DNA of 64,000 nt from Oleomonas cavernae (GTDB taxonomy: Bacteria; Pseudomonadota; Alphaproteobacteria; Zavarziniales; Zavarziniaceae), in assembly GCF_003590945.1 (NCBI RefSeq), contig NZ_QYUK01000011.1:2694001-2758000 (forward strand), given 5' to 3'. Of the stretch, positions 49,021 to 58,079 are shown in pieces; the first letter of the stretch is position 1; each line of letters begins with the position of its first letter. Made by a program: the position numbers and the translations under genes. Below the pieces are notes generated by a model that did not search any database, had not been told where the DNA came from, and saw nothing but the letters and a program-made list of their open reading frames with translations.

Positions 49021-50400
49021 TCAGGCGGCGTAGGAACGGGCCAGGGCTTCGGCTCGATGGTCCGCATCGGCGGCGCGCGCCATCGCGCCTTCGATCCGCG
49101 CCAGCCGGCCGAGATCGCGGAAATGCTGGGCCACGGTCGGGCGGCGGCGGGCGCGATCGGCCAGCAAGGGGCTCAGTGCCGTGCCCCGGCGGGCACGCAG
49201 ACCGGAATCGATGAAGGTCTGGACGAAGAGATCGCGCTGGGCGTGGCTGCCGCCGATCTGAGCCAGCCGCGGCAGCAGCGGCCCGATCGCCTCCGCCGCG
49301 GCCTCGAACCGGCCGCGCGCATGGTCGAGGATGCCGCGCGCCAGCGGCAGGGCGACATCGCCCCAAGCGCGCCGGCAGTGCCGCCTCGCCTGCGCCGCGT
49401 GATCCTCGAGACTGGCCAGGAACCGCGCCGCCTGCGTCTCCAGCCCGGCCCGCGCCAGGGCATAGAGATAGTGCAGGTCGAGGAACGGCTCGACATGGTC
49501 GCTTTCGCGGCCGGCGATGTGATGGGCGACATCGTGCCAGCGCGCGCCGACATCGACGCCGCGCATTTCCAGGCGCCACAGGGTCGCGACCGCATTCACC
49601 TGATCCTGGGAATATTCCTTCCACACGCCCCAGATGCGCTGATCGTAAAGGCCCAGGACGTGGGCGGTATCGTCGCGGTCGAGATGGAACAGCGCCAGGT
49701 GCCACCAATTATGGGTGAGCATGAAGGAATTGCAGTCGTCCCAGGTCTCGGCATGGGCCTCCAGCCAGTCGATGCCTTCGTCGATGCGGCCTTCGGTTTC
49801 CATGACATGGGCGACGGCATGATGGGCCCAAGGTTCGCGCCGGCGCAGTTCGACGGCGAAACGGCCGGCGATCTCGGCATCGCGCAGGCGGTGGCATTCC
49901 TCGAGCGCGAAGGCACGCATGCCGTGGGCATGAGGATCATCGCGGTTCTGCGCCATCACCGCCTCGATCAGGGCCAGCATGCCCGCGGCATCGCCGCGGT
50001 TGAACTGATGATACTGGGCGAGTTTCACATTGCCCAGGTCGCGCGGCCATTGCGCGGCGATCTCGGTATGCAGGCGGATCGCCAGGTCGGCATCGCCCTT
50101 GGCCCAGGCCTCGACCGCGAAGAGATAGAGCTGCTCGCGCCGGCTGGCCTTGTCGGCATGGAGCCGCGCCTTGGCCAGGTAGGGCTGCGCCGCCCGTCGG
50201 CCGGCCGCCGATTCCATGAACAGGTTCAGCACCGCGCCCTGGGTCTGGGCCAGGACGCAGCGCGGGTCGGCGGCGATCCCCTCGAAGATCGCCGTGGCGC
50301 CCTGGCCATAGCCCAGCCAGTGATCGACCATGCGATCGATCGCGGCGACCGCTACGGGATTGTCCGTGGTCACGTCACTGCCGCGCGCGTCCTTCAGCAT
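49021..50400 (-). CDS. TTC38-like tetratricopeptide-repeat protein
   Basis: 459 residues from ATG 50400 (MLKDARGSDV), with GGGAGGGG just upstream. Helical throughout and resembling the TTC38 family: VDHWLGYGQGATAIFEGIAA, LHADKASRREQLYLFAVEAW, DDPHAHGMRAFALEECHRLR, EPWAHHAVAHVMETEGRIDE and LTHNWWHLALFHLDRDD. No signal peptide, so cytoplasmic. The family is widespread in bacteria and eukaryotes but its molecular function is not established. It stands alone between the amidohydrolase operon and the apbE-nosR pair. Confidence 0.82.
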   Translation of the reverse strand: MLKDARGSDVTTDNPVAVAAIDRMVDHWLGYGQGATAIFEGIAADPRCVLAQTQGAVLNLFMESAAGRRAAQPYLAKARLHADKASRREQLYLFAVEAWAKGDADLAIRLHTEIAAQWPRDLGNVKLAQYHQFNRGDAAGMLALIEAVMAQNRDDPHAHGMRAFALEECHRLRDAEIAGRFAVELRRREPWAHHAVAHVMETEGRIDEGIDWLEAHAETWDDCNSFMLTHNWWHLALFHLDRDDTAHVLGLYDQRIWGVWKEYSQDQVNAVATLWRLEMRGVDVGARWHDVAHHIAGRESDHVEPFLDLHYLYALARAGLETQAARFLASLEDHAAQARRHCRRAWGDVALPLARGILDHARGRFEAAAEAIGPLLPRLAQIGGSHAQRDLFVQTFIDSGLRARRGTALSPLLADRARRRPTVAQHFRDLGRLARIEGAMARAADADHRAEALARSYAA

Positions 50401-50498
50401 GGGTCCCCTCCCCGCTCGTTCCCATGACAATTTGAGGACGGGCGGGGTGGGGATGCAACAGGCGATCTCGCCCGCGCCCGGTCTCCCGGCAAGTCGCT

Positions 50499-51518
50499 TC
50501 AGACTGCCCCGATGCCGGGGCCTAGGGCGGCGGTCCGGCCGGCCTTGTCGACGAGATAAGCGATCGCCCCCGGATCGAGCGCGAGCAGGTCACCGACCCG
50601 GGCGGGGCCGACCACCATGGCCGCCGTCGACAGGCCGTCCGCCATCAGCCCGCTGGAGGCGACGATGGCACATTCGGCGAGCGCACGCGGGCTGTGGCCC
50701 GACCAGGGTTCGACGATATGGTGTTCGGCGAAGTCCGGGGTCCAGAAGGTCTGGTTGTCGGCCGAGGTGGCGACGAAACGGCGGTCGGCCAGGGAAAATT
50801 CGGTCAGCAGACGGCCCACGGCGCGCGGGTCGGCGATCCCGACCCGCCACGGCCCGCGATTCGGCCGGCCGCCACGGGCTCCCAGTTCGCCGGTGTCGAT
50901 GAAGGCGTTGCGGATTCCGCAGGCGGCAACGGCGGCCATCACCCGATCGGTCGCCAGGCCCTGGGCCAGCGCATTCAGGGTCAGCCCCATGCCGTTGCCG
51001 GCGAAGGCGACCGCCGCCTCCGCCACCCTGACCGCGCGGTAGCCGACCCGGGTGACCGCGGCCGCCAGGGTGGCCGCATCGGGCATGCGGCCCTGCAGGT
51101 GGGCGTCCCGCCAGGCGCACCAGATCGGCTGGACGGTCGGGTCGAAGGCGCCATCGGTTGCTTCCGCCAGGTGCAGCGCGAAGCGGACCATGGCCAGGAA
51201 ATCGGCCGAGGGGTGGTCCAGCCGCCCGTCGCGGTTGAGGCGGGCGATCTCCGAGCCCGGATCGAACAGGTTGGCCGCCCGCTCGATCGCGCGGATGGCG
51301 GCGAAGGCAGCCTCGAAGGCCGGTTCGATTGCCGCCGCGCCATCGTCGACCAGCGTAACCGAGACGGTCGTGCCGAAGGCAAGGCCCGAACGCCGGACCA
51401 TGCTCGCCTCGGGACGGCGGGCCAAGACGATGTCGGCGCCGAGCGCCAGGCCGGCACAGCCCGCCGCCGCCAAGCCCAGGACGAAGCGCCGGTCGGGCCC
51501 CTTGCCATCCGCTGTCAT
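50499..51518 (-). CDS. apbE: ApbE-family FAD:protein FMN transferase
   Basis: 339 residues. Attaches FMN covalently to Ser/Thr of partner flavoproteins. The N-terminus has a twin-arginine-like motif and hydrophobic stretch (RRFVLGLAAAGCAGLALGAD), pointing to Tat export. Domain motifs: GTTVSVTLVDDG, LFDPGSEIARLNRDG, DGAFDPTVQPIW, MGLTLNALAQGLATDRVM, AFIDTGELGARGG and SSGLMADGLSTAAMVVG, the last being the metal-binding segment. The start overlaps the stop of the NosR-like gene by ATGA; the NosR-like protein carries a candidate FMN attachment site, making it the obvious substrate. Confidence 0.92.
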   Translation of the reverse strand: MTADGKGPDRRFVLGLAAAGCAGLALGADIVLARRPEASMVRRSGLAFGTTVSVTLVDDGAAAIEPAFEAAFAAIRAIERAANLFDPGSEIARLNRDGRLDHPSADFLAMVRFALHLAEATDGAFDPTVQPIWCAWRDAHLQGRMPDAATLAAAVTRVGYRAVRVAEAAVAFAGNGMGLTLNALAQGLATDRVMAAVAACGIRNAFIDTGELGARGGRPNRGPWRVGIADPRAVGRLLTEFSLADRRFVATSADNQTFWTPDFAEHHIVEPWSGHSPRALAECAIVASSGLMADGLSTAAMVVGPARVGDLLALDPGAIAYLVDKAGRTAALGPGIGAV

Positions 51519-53646
51519 GGCGTCTGCTCCTTCGCCCGCGCCATCCGCCGGTCGTCGAGCACCAGCGGCACGCAGGTCCTGCGGTCTTCGTGGATCACCA
51601 CGCAGTCCATGCACTGGAAACATTCGACGTAATCGATCCTGCCGCTGGCCGAGATCGCGCCGTAGCGACAGCGGCGCTCGCACAGCCGGCAGGGCGAGCC
51701 GCATTCGACGCGGCGTGCGATCCAGTCGAAGCGGCGGGCCAGGCCCAGGATCGCCACGAAGGCGCCGAGCGGGCAGAGATAGCGGCAGAAGCCCTTGTAG
51801 ACCACGAGGTTGACGGCCAGCAGTACGACCGCCCAGGCGACCGCCGGCCACTCCCGCAGGAAGACGACGGTGATCGCGGTTTTGAACGGCTCCACCTCGG
51901 CTGCGACTTCAGCCGCCGCGGGCCAGAGGACAACGATCGCCAGGAAGGCCAGAAGGACGAGATATTTCAGGCCGCGCAGCCGCCGGTCCAGCCCGGGCGG
52001 CACCCGCCACTGGCGAAGGCGAAGGCGCCGCGGGATTTCCGCCAGCAATTCCTGCATCGCCCCGAAGGGGCAGAGCCAGCCGCAGAAAGTGCCCCGACCC
52101 CAGACCACCGCGCTGACCAGCACCACGCCCCAGAGCACGAGACTGGGCGGATCCCACAGCAGGAAGCCGAGATCGCCGGTCACCAGCACCGCCTTCACGA
52201 CACCCGCCAGCGTCACGATCGAGAGTTGCGCCTGAAAGAGCCAGCCCACCACCACCAGGGTGAAGACCATGAAACCCAACCGGAAGCCGAGCACCAGGGT
52301 CGGCCGGCGCATGGTCGCCGGCTGCCAGGCCAGGACCGCCGCGAGCAGGGCGAGGGCCGCCCCCAGCACGGCGAGGTCGCCCGCGCGGTCGTGCCACATG
52401 GAGCGCCAGCCGGTATCCTCGGGTGAGGCACCGGCTGGCGACTGGAACCATTCCGCCGGCAAGGTGACGTCGATGGGAAAATCGGCCGTCGCCCGCTCCG
52501 GCCGGAACTGGCCCTTCTCGCGGATCAGGCGAAGCGTCAGGCGCCAGGGGCTGGCCGGATCGAAGCCGGCGAGACCGAACACTTTCAGGACGACATGCGG
52601 ACCTTGCGGCGCGTCGGCGAGGGCCAGGGGCTTCTCATAGACGTAATCCTTGATGTCCAGCGGCAAGCCGCCCTGCGACAGCGCCAGCATGTCCGGCGTG
52701 GCGCCGTGGACATAGGGCTCGTCGAACGGGCGGTAGCGCCCCCGACCGCGACGAACAGGGCATGGGCGCCATCCAGCCCCTCCGCCATGTCGGCCCAGTC
52801 GGCGGCGCCGAGCAGGTTGGCGCCGACCGTCGGGATGTTGAGATAGGCGACCCAGAGATCGGCGAAGACGCCGTCCGGATCGCGGAGGGCGAGGGGATCG
52901 GTACGCTCGCCCGCGGTGCCGGCGAAGGCCTTCTCGACATCTCGTTCGCGGAGCACCAGATGGACGGCGAGGCCGGCGCGTTCCAGACCGGCGAAATCCA
53001 TCGCCTCGACCTCGGGCCTTGGATGCGCCGGCGCCCGCGGCGGCCCGCTTATCCCGAGCTTTGCACGGGCGACGGCCAGTGCCGCGCCCAGCACGCTTTC
53101 ATTGATGATGCGGACCGAGGCGGTCGCCTTGGCGACGCCGTCGATCACCTCGTTGGTGCCGCTCTCGCCCTGGGCCGACTGGCGCTCGCGCGGGATGCCG
53201 ACCTTGACGTTCTGGGCCAGCGTCTTGCCGGCATATTGGGCGACGAAGGCATTCAGCGGCTCCGGCCCCAGGCCGTGCAGGAACACCGGCTCGTGCTGGG
53301 AGACCACCGAGACGCTCTGGAAACTGCCGTCGACCCCGAGCACGACCAGCAGGTCGGGCGGCGTCCCGGAAAATCCGGGGATCGGTGCGAAATCGACACT
53401 TTCGAAGACATAGCCGGCGAGCTTGTCCGCCCCGCCCTCGCTGCGGAAAAAGGGATAGACCGGCAGGTCGGGGTCCTTCTGGCCCAGGCTGAAGGGCGGG
53501 GAGAATTGTGTGGCCAGGGCATCCCGTGTCAGCTCGCCCGCCCGGGCGGGCACGGCGGTCCCGGCAAGGCCAAACACCAGAAGTAACGCAAGCAGGCCTG
53601 CGACGATCCCGGCGATCGCCTGTCGCCAGGAATATGCGGTTCCCAT
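51515..53646 (-). CDS. NosR/NirI-family membrane flavo-iron-sulfur protein (frameshifted near 52741)
   Basis: About 710 residues when repaired. Signal peptide (IVAGLLALLLVFGLAGTAVPARA), then a periplasmic FMN-binding domain with candidate attachment Thr175 in DGVAKATASVRIINES. A break at the CCCCC run 52739-52743 follows; one added base gives FVAVGGRYRPFDEPYVHGAT. After several membrane helices come two CxxxCP clusters (FCGWLCPFGA, FCRYLCPLGA) and a C-terminal ferredoxin part (CGSPCRLCERRC and CFQCMDC). NosR supports nitrous oxide reductase, but no nosZ or nosDFY gene is in the window, so the role may be electron transfer across the membrane to another partner. Coupled to apbE. Confidence 0.88.
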
Positions 53647-53783
53647 CTCGCCCCCGAGGAAGCCTTCTTGCGAAAGCTAGCATCGCGGCCATGGCGGCGT
53701 CGCTGCAAACGGGCGGGCCCCGCCTCGTCTTTTCGTATCATATCGCCTGCACACTTGGGCAAACGAGCCTGGGCGTTTCGGCC

Positions 53784-54209
53784 TCAAGGCTTGGTCACGG
53801 TATTGACGGTGGTGCCCGCCGGCGTCTGGTCGATGACCAGCAGTTCGACCGGCACGGCACCGGTATTTTCGCCGTAGTGCCATTGGTCGAGTACCTCGAC
53901 GATGAAATCGCCCGGCTTGTAATCGAAGCGCTGGCCGGTATCGACGTCGTAGACGGTGAGATTGCCGGCCTGGACATAGGCATAGCGCTGGCTGGGGTGC
54001 TTGTGGACCGGCAGCTTGGCGCCCGGCTCGATGACATAGCGCGACACGCCCACGGTGACAGGCCCCGCCGGCAGGGCGATCGGCTGGCCCGAGGCGGTGG
54101 TGGCGGTCGACAGAATCGGGGTGACCGTGACCGGCTTGCGGGCACCGTCGCCCCAGGCGATGCCGGGCAGCAGGCAAACAGCAGCCAAACTCAGGCACAG
54201 GCGGCGCAT
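53784..54209 (-). CDS. Secreted single-cupin protein
   Basis: 141 residues with a signal peptide (LCLSLAAVCLLPGIAWG). The mature protein is one cupin barrel: motif 1 PVHKHPSQRYAYVQAGNLTV contains the His pair, and motif 2 KPGDFIVEVLDQWHYGENTG holds the second His. It may bind a metal, but no enzyme class can be named. It stands between the NosR-like gene and the divergent OmpA-like lipoprotein gene. Confidence 0.83.
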   Translation of the reverse strand: MRRLCLSLAAVCLLPGIAWGDGARKPVTVTPILSTATTASGQPIALPAGPVTVGVSRYVIEPGAKLPVHKHPSQRYAYVQAGNLTVYDVDTGQRFDYKPGDFIVEVLDQWHYGENTGAVPVELLVIDQTPAGTTVNTVTKP

Positions 54210-54310
54210 TCTCTTCCCCGATCCCCGTTGTCGATTGAAAATTGACGGCGATCGCAGGATGCCCGCCCGGTGTTAATGAATCATCAACCGGCAGGCGAGT
54301 GGAGAGGACG

Positions 54311-54769
54311 ATGACAATGTCAGCCGCACGGGGGATCTGTTCCCTTGCCCTGATCGGGCAGCTGCTGGGCGGCTGCGCTCAGACCGCCGACATACCTCCG
54401 GCTGGGGCCGAAAACGGCGATCAATCCTGCTGCCCGGCAGACTATTCCTACATGGTGTTCTTCGACTGGAATTCGACGGCCATCAACGATGAGAGCCGCG
54501 GAATCATTGCTGACGCTGTCACCATGTTTCGGGCGATCGGGGCCTCGACCATCGTCCTGAGCGGGCACGCCGACAGATCGGGGCCAGCCGGTTACAACTT
54601 GGTTTTGTCAAGGAAGCGGGCAGAGGCGGTCAAAGCCCTTGTCACCGCACTCGGCATCGCCGCCGGCCGCGTCGTGACGATCGGCAAGGGTGAGCGCTGG
54701 CCTCAGGTGCCAACGCAAGACGGCGTTCGCGACCCACAGAATCGGCGCGTGGAGTTCGTGTTCGAGTGA
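54311..54769 (+). CDS. OmpA-family lipoprotein
   Basis: 152 residues. Signal peptide with lipobox (LALIGQLLGGC), a short linker, then an OmpA C-terminal peptidoglycan-binding domain (YMVFFDWNSTAINDESRGII, IVLSGHADRSGPAGYNLVLS, RKRAEAVKALVTALG, DPQNRRVEFVFE). Expected in the outer membrane facing the periplasm. ATG 54311 has GGAGAGG upstream; ATG 54317 is equally possible. Codon use is slightly less GC-biased than neighbours. It converges with the desaturase gene. Confidence 0.9.
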   Translation: MTMSAARGICSLALIGQLLGGCAQTADIPPAGAENGDQSCCPADYSYMVFFDWNSTAINDESRGIIADAVTMFRAIGASTIVLSGHADRSGPAGYNLVLSRKRAEAVKALVTALGIAAGRVVTIGKGERWPQVPTQDGVRDPQNRRVEFVFE

Positions 54770-54783
54770 TCCGACCAGAGCCG

Positions 54784-55512
54784 CTATCCGGCAGTGGTCG
54801 CGGTCTTGTCCCGGGCGGGCTCCAGCCCCGCCGGGTTGAAGCTGCCGCGGGCCTTGAGCCAGTTGAAGACGCGGTTCAGCACCGGGTTGGACCAGCCGCT
54901 GATGGTCGCGAAATCGCGGTCCAGCGTGGCGTGGTGCAGATCGTGGGCTTCCACCGTGATGAGCAGGTGCAACCGCCGCATGACGGGGATGATCCACGGG
55001 TTCGCCCGGCGGTGGAGCGTGCCGTGGAAATATTGCGACAGGGTGCCGGCGATCAGCGCGGTGACGGCGCCGGCCATGAACCACGGCGGCACCGGCAGGG
55101 TCAGCCAGGCGAGGTTGAGCAGCAGCGAGACCGGCAGGGTGAGGACGGCAACGGTCGCCCAGACCTGGGCCAGGAGATCCCGCCGCCCCAAGGTCAGGGG
55201 GCGGGGATGATGGGCCTTGAAATCGAAGACCAACTGCTCGAAGAGATTCAGCTTCGACATGATCTCGCGGTGCAGCGCCTTGTAGGCCGGGCTGCCGCGG
55301 TGGCCCTCATAGAAGAACAGCTCATCCAGCCTCGAGCCTTCGGCGCAGGGCCGATAGTCCATGTACATGTGGATGAGGCCCGAGGCGAAGTCGGCAATGT
55401 ACCAGGCGGCCAGCATGGCGGGCACGATGCGCCAGTCCGGCTGGGCCAGCACCGGCACGGTATTCAGGGCGATCGAAGCGCAGAACCCAAGAGCCGCCGC
55501 GCGTTTCCACAT
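54784..55512 (-). CDS. CarF/TMEM189-type lipid desaturase domain protein
   Basis: 242 residues with about four hydrophobic segments. The histidine pattern fits the plasmanylethanolamine desaturase (CarF/TMEM189, formerly Kua) family: IADFASGLIHMYMDYRP, DFKAHHPRPLTLG, SQYFHGTLHRRANP and VEAHDLHHATLDRDFATISG followed by W-SNPVLNRVF. In characterised members these histidines bind a di-iron centre that introduces the vinyl-ether bond of plasmalogens. ATG 55512 has GAGGGA upstream. Whether this enzyme makes plasmalogens here or another lipid is open. The start faces the tRNA-Ala gene. Confidence 0.78.
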   Translation of the reverse strand: MWKRAAALGFCASIALNTVPVLAQPDWRIVPAMLAAWYIADFASGLIHMYMDYRPCAEGSRLDELFFYEGHRGSPAYKALHREIMSKLNLFEQLVFDFKAHHPRPLTLGRRDLLAQVWATVAVLTLPVSLLLNLAWLTLPVPPWFMAGAVTALIAGTLSQYFHGTLHRRANPWIIPVMRRLHLLITVEAHDLHHATLDRDFATISGWSNPVLNRVFNWLKARGSFNPAGLEPARDKTATTAG

Positions 55513-55655
55513 GCCGTTCCCTCGACCGGAGGTGCCGGCCCGCAAGCCAGGGGGCCAGCCCGACTCCTAGCATGACCGGGCAAGTCAGCCAACCGGCGCC
55601 GGGCGGGACGGCTGAAAACGACTGCTTTTCGAGAAATTCGCGCCGCGGGGGACGG

Positions 55656-55731
55656 TGGTGGAGCTGAGCGGAATCGAACCGCTGGCCTCCTCATTGCGAA
55701 CGAGGCGCTCTCCCAACTGAGCTACAGCCCC
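55656..55731 (-). tRNA. tRNA-Ala (anticodon CGC)
   Basis: 76 bases on the minus strand, beginning GGGGCTGTAGCTCAGTTGGG and ending CAGCTCCACCA with the CCA encoded. Acceptor, D, anticodon and T arms all pair; the anticodon loop is TTCGCAA (anticodon CGC at 55696-55698), reading GCG alanine codons. T arm AGCGG-TTCGATT-CCGCT. Confidence 0.96.
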
Positions 55732-55846
55732 ATACCCGCCGCTGGCGAAGGCGCGCACTATCCTCAAGCGGGGTGGCGCTGTCAAGCGGGTTGCGCGAAG
55801 CCCTGCCAGGCCCTACATCCCGGGGGCCTCTCCCCGGAAGGATGTC

Positions 55847-56131
55847 ATGATCGCGCTTATCCAAACCATTGATTTGATCCTGGGCCTCTATACCTGGGTG
55901 CTGATCATTTCCGCGGTCATGTCCTGGCTGATCGCCTTCAACGTGGTCAACGCCTACAGCCCCGCCGTGCGCTCGATCGGCCAGGTGCTCTATGTCCTGA
56001 CCGAGCCTTTGCTGCGCCCGATCCGGCGCATCCTGCCGGCCACCGGCGGGGTCGACTTCTCGCCCATCGTCCTGCTGATCGCCATCTTCTTCCTGCGCCG
56101 CTTCATCCCCGAGATACTGCTCGGCCTGTGA
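55847..56131 (+). CDS. YggT-family membrane protein
   Basis: 94 residues with two hydrophobic regions and the family pattern [19 protein letters not shown] and [20 protein letters not shown] followed by [16 protein letters not shown]. YggT proteins are small inner-membrane proteins of poorly defined function, often linked to cell division or osmotic tolerance. AAGGATG precedes the ATG. It is one base ahead of a DUF167 gene, the conserved yggT-yggU pairing. Confidence 0.93.
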   Translation: MIALIQTIDLILGLYTWVLIISAVMSWLIAFNVVNAYSPAVRSIGQVLYVLTEPLLRPIRRILPATGGVDFSPIVLLIAIFFLRRFIPEILLGL

Positions 56132-56132
56132 T

Positions 56133-56486
56133 ATGACCGGCCTGCCCTATAGTGCCGAGGCCGGCGGCAAGGCGGTGCGCCTCGCCGTCAAGCTGACGCC
56201 CAGGGCCTCGCGCAATGCCCTGGACAGCATCGTGGCCGGGGCCGACGGGCGGGCCGCGCTGGTGATCAGGCTGAACGCGCCGCCGGTCGACGGGGCCGCC
56301 AACGAGGCCCTGATTCGCTTCGTGGCCGACGGCCTGCACCTGCCCAAATCCGCCGTGGTCATCAAGTCGGGCCACACGTCGCGGCAGAAGCTGCTGGTGA
56401 TCGAGGGTGCGGCACCGGCGTTGTTGCAGCGCATCGAGGAATGGCTTAAGGCGGCACTTTCAAAATCGCGACAGGGCGCCCCATGA
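56133..56486 (+). CDS. DUF167 (YggU-type) protein
   Basis: 117-residue small cytoplasmic protein: [60 protein letters not shown] are the family core. Function unknown. It starts right after yggT, and its stop overlaps the folD start (ATGA), giving a yggT-DUF167-folD operon. Confidence 0.93.
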   Translation: MTGLPYSAEAGGKAVRLAVKLTPRASRNALDSIVAGADGRAALVIRLNAPPVDGAANEALIRFVADGLHLPKSAVVIKSGHTSRQKLLVIEGAAPALLQRIEEWLKAALSKSRQGAP

Positions 56487-57360
56487 CGGCAGCAGTGATC
56501 GACGGCAAGGCTTTCGCAGCGGGCCTGCGCGGGCGCATCGCCCAGGCGGTGGCCGGGCTGGGCTTCACCCCGGCCTCGCCGTGGTGCTGGTGGGCGACGA
56601 TCCGGCCTCCCAGGTCTATGTCCGCAACAAGGGCGAGCAGACCCGCGCCGCCGGCATGAATTCCTTCGAATACCGCCTGCCCGCCACGGCCAGCGAGGCC
56701 GAGCTGCTGGCCCGCGTCGCCGCCCTCAATGCCGATCCGGCGGTCCACGGCATCCTGGTGCAACTGCCCCTGCCCAAGCACATGGACAGTGCCAAGGTCA
56801 TCGACCTGATCAACCCGGACAAGGACGTCGACGGCTTCCACGTGGTCAACGCCGGCCGCCTGGCCGTGGGCGCCGCCGGTACCGTGCCCTGCACGCCGCT
56901 GGGCTGCCTGATGCTGATCAAGGACCGGCTGGGCGACAATCTGGCCGGGCTCGACGCCCTGGTCATCGGCCGTTCCAACATCGTCGGCAAGCCGATGGCC
57001 CAGCTCCTGCTGCGCGAGAGCTGCACCATCACCATCGCCCACTCGAAGACCCGCGACCTCGCCTCGCTGGCGCGCAAGGCCGACATCCTGATCGCCGCGG
57101 TGGGGGTCGCCCAAATGGTCAAGGGCGACTGGGTGAAGCCCGGCGCCGTGGTCATCGACGTCGGCATGAACCGCGTGGCCAAGCCGGACGGGAGCGGCAC
57201 CCGCCTGGTCGGCGATGTCGACTATCCGGCGGTAGCCGAGGTCGCCGGCCACATCACGCCGGTGCCGGGTGGTGTCGGCCCCATGACCATCGCCTGCCTG
57301 CTGGCCAATACGCTGACGGCGGCCTGTGCCCAGGCCGGGCTGCCGCCGCCCGCGCTATAG
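56483..57360 (+). CDS. folD: Bifunctional methylene-THF dehydrogenase/cyclohydrolase (frameshifted near 56570)
   Basis: About 292 residues when repaired; interconverts one-carbon folates. ATG 56483 opens [20 protein letters not shown]. One added C in the CCCC run at 56568-56571 gives [20 protein letters not shown] and then [14 protein letters not shown]. Signatures: [72 protein letters not shown] and [20 protein letters not shown]. It overlaps the DUF167 gene by four bases and converges with the periplasmic sensor-like gene. Confidence 0.94.
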
Positions 57361-57368
57361 CCTGGCTC

Positions 57369-57953
57369 TCAGGGCAGTTTTTCGACGTTCACGCCGACGG
57401 TGACGGCGCCGATGGCGTGGCCGTCGGCGGGATCGACGATGGTCCGGCTGACCTGGGAGACGAAGGCCTTGGCCGAATCGTCGAAGTCGACCTCGTCGAT
57501 CAGGCGCCCGCCGGGGCCGGCGCCGAAGCTCTTCTGCCACTTGGCCTCGTCACCCTGCCAATAGTCGCTGGTGACGCTGCTCTGGCCGACGTTGAGACCC
57601 TTGTCGTCCATCACGAAGATTTCCAGGAACAGGCCGTCGCTGGCCTTGGCCTTGCCGGCGAGGAATTGCGACAGGGCGTTCGAGGTAACCTCGGTGATCA
57701 TGGGGCCGCCGCCGGCCTTGGCCTCGGCGCGCCACTGTTTGTCCAGCGTGTCGATCGCCGCCTGATCCAGGGCCGCGTTCTTGGCGTTCTGCGCCTTCAC
57801 CGCCGCGATCACCGCGGGATCGGCCGCCCAAGCCCCGATGTTCTCGTCGAGGACCTTGTTGAGGCCCGGTTCGAAATCGTTGGCAGCCTGCGCGCCAAAA
57901 CCCAGCCCCATCGTGGCGACCAGAATAGTCGCGCCCAGCATTCTACGGATCAT
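57369..57953 (-). CDS. Secreted sensor-like (single Cache/PDC-like) protein
   Basis: 194 residues with a signal peptide (LGATILVATMGLGFGAQAA). The mature part resembles a small Cache/PDC fold: FLEIFVMDDKGLNVGQSSVT, SDYWQGDEAKWQKSF, and the tail SRTIVDPADGHAIGAVTVGV. Lacking any membrane or signalling domain, it would be a soluble periplasmic ligand-binding protein. GGAGGAA precedes ATG 57953. It is divergent from a large chemoreceptor gene 126 bases away, hinting at a working partnership. Confidence 0.72.
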   Translation of the reverse strand: MIRRMLGATILVATMGLGFGAQAANDFEPGLNKVLDENIGAWAADPAVIAAVKAQNAKNAALDQAAIDTLDKQWRAEAKAGGGPMITEVTSNALSQFLAGKAKASDGLFLEIFVMDDKGLNVGQSSVTSDYWQGDEAKWQKSFGAGPGGRLIDEVDFDDSAKAFVSQVSRTIVDPADGHAIGAVTVGVNVEKLP

Positions 57954-58079
57954 TTCTTCCTCCCGGCCTGCGAGTTCTCTCGTGCCAAAGGAAAAACTAG
58001 GCCGTGGCGCTTAACTCGAGGTTAAGCAGGCGCGCGGTTTGATCATGCCCGAACGAACAAGCGGGCAGGCAACACGGGC

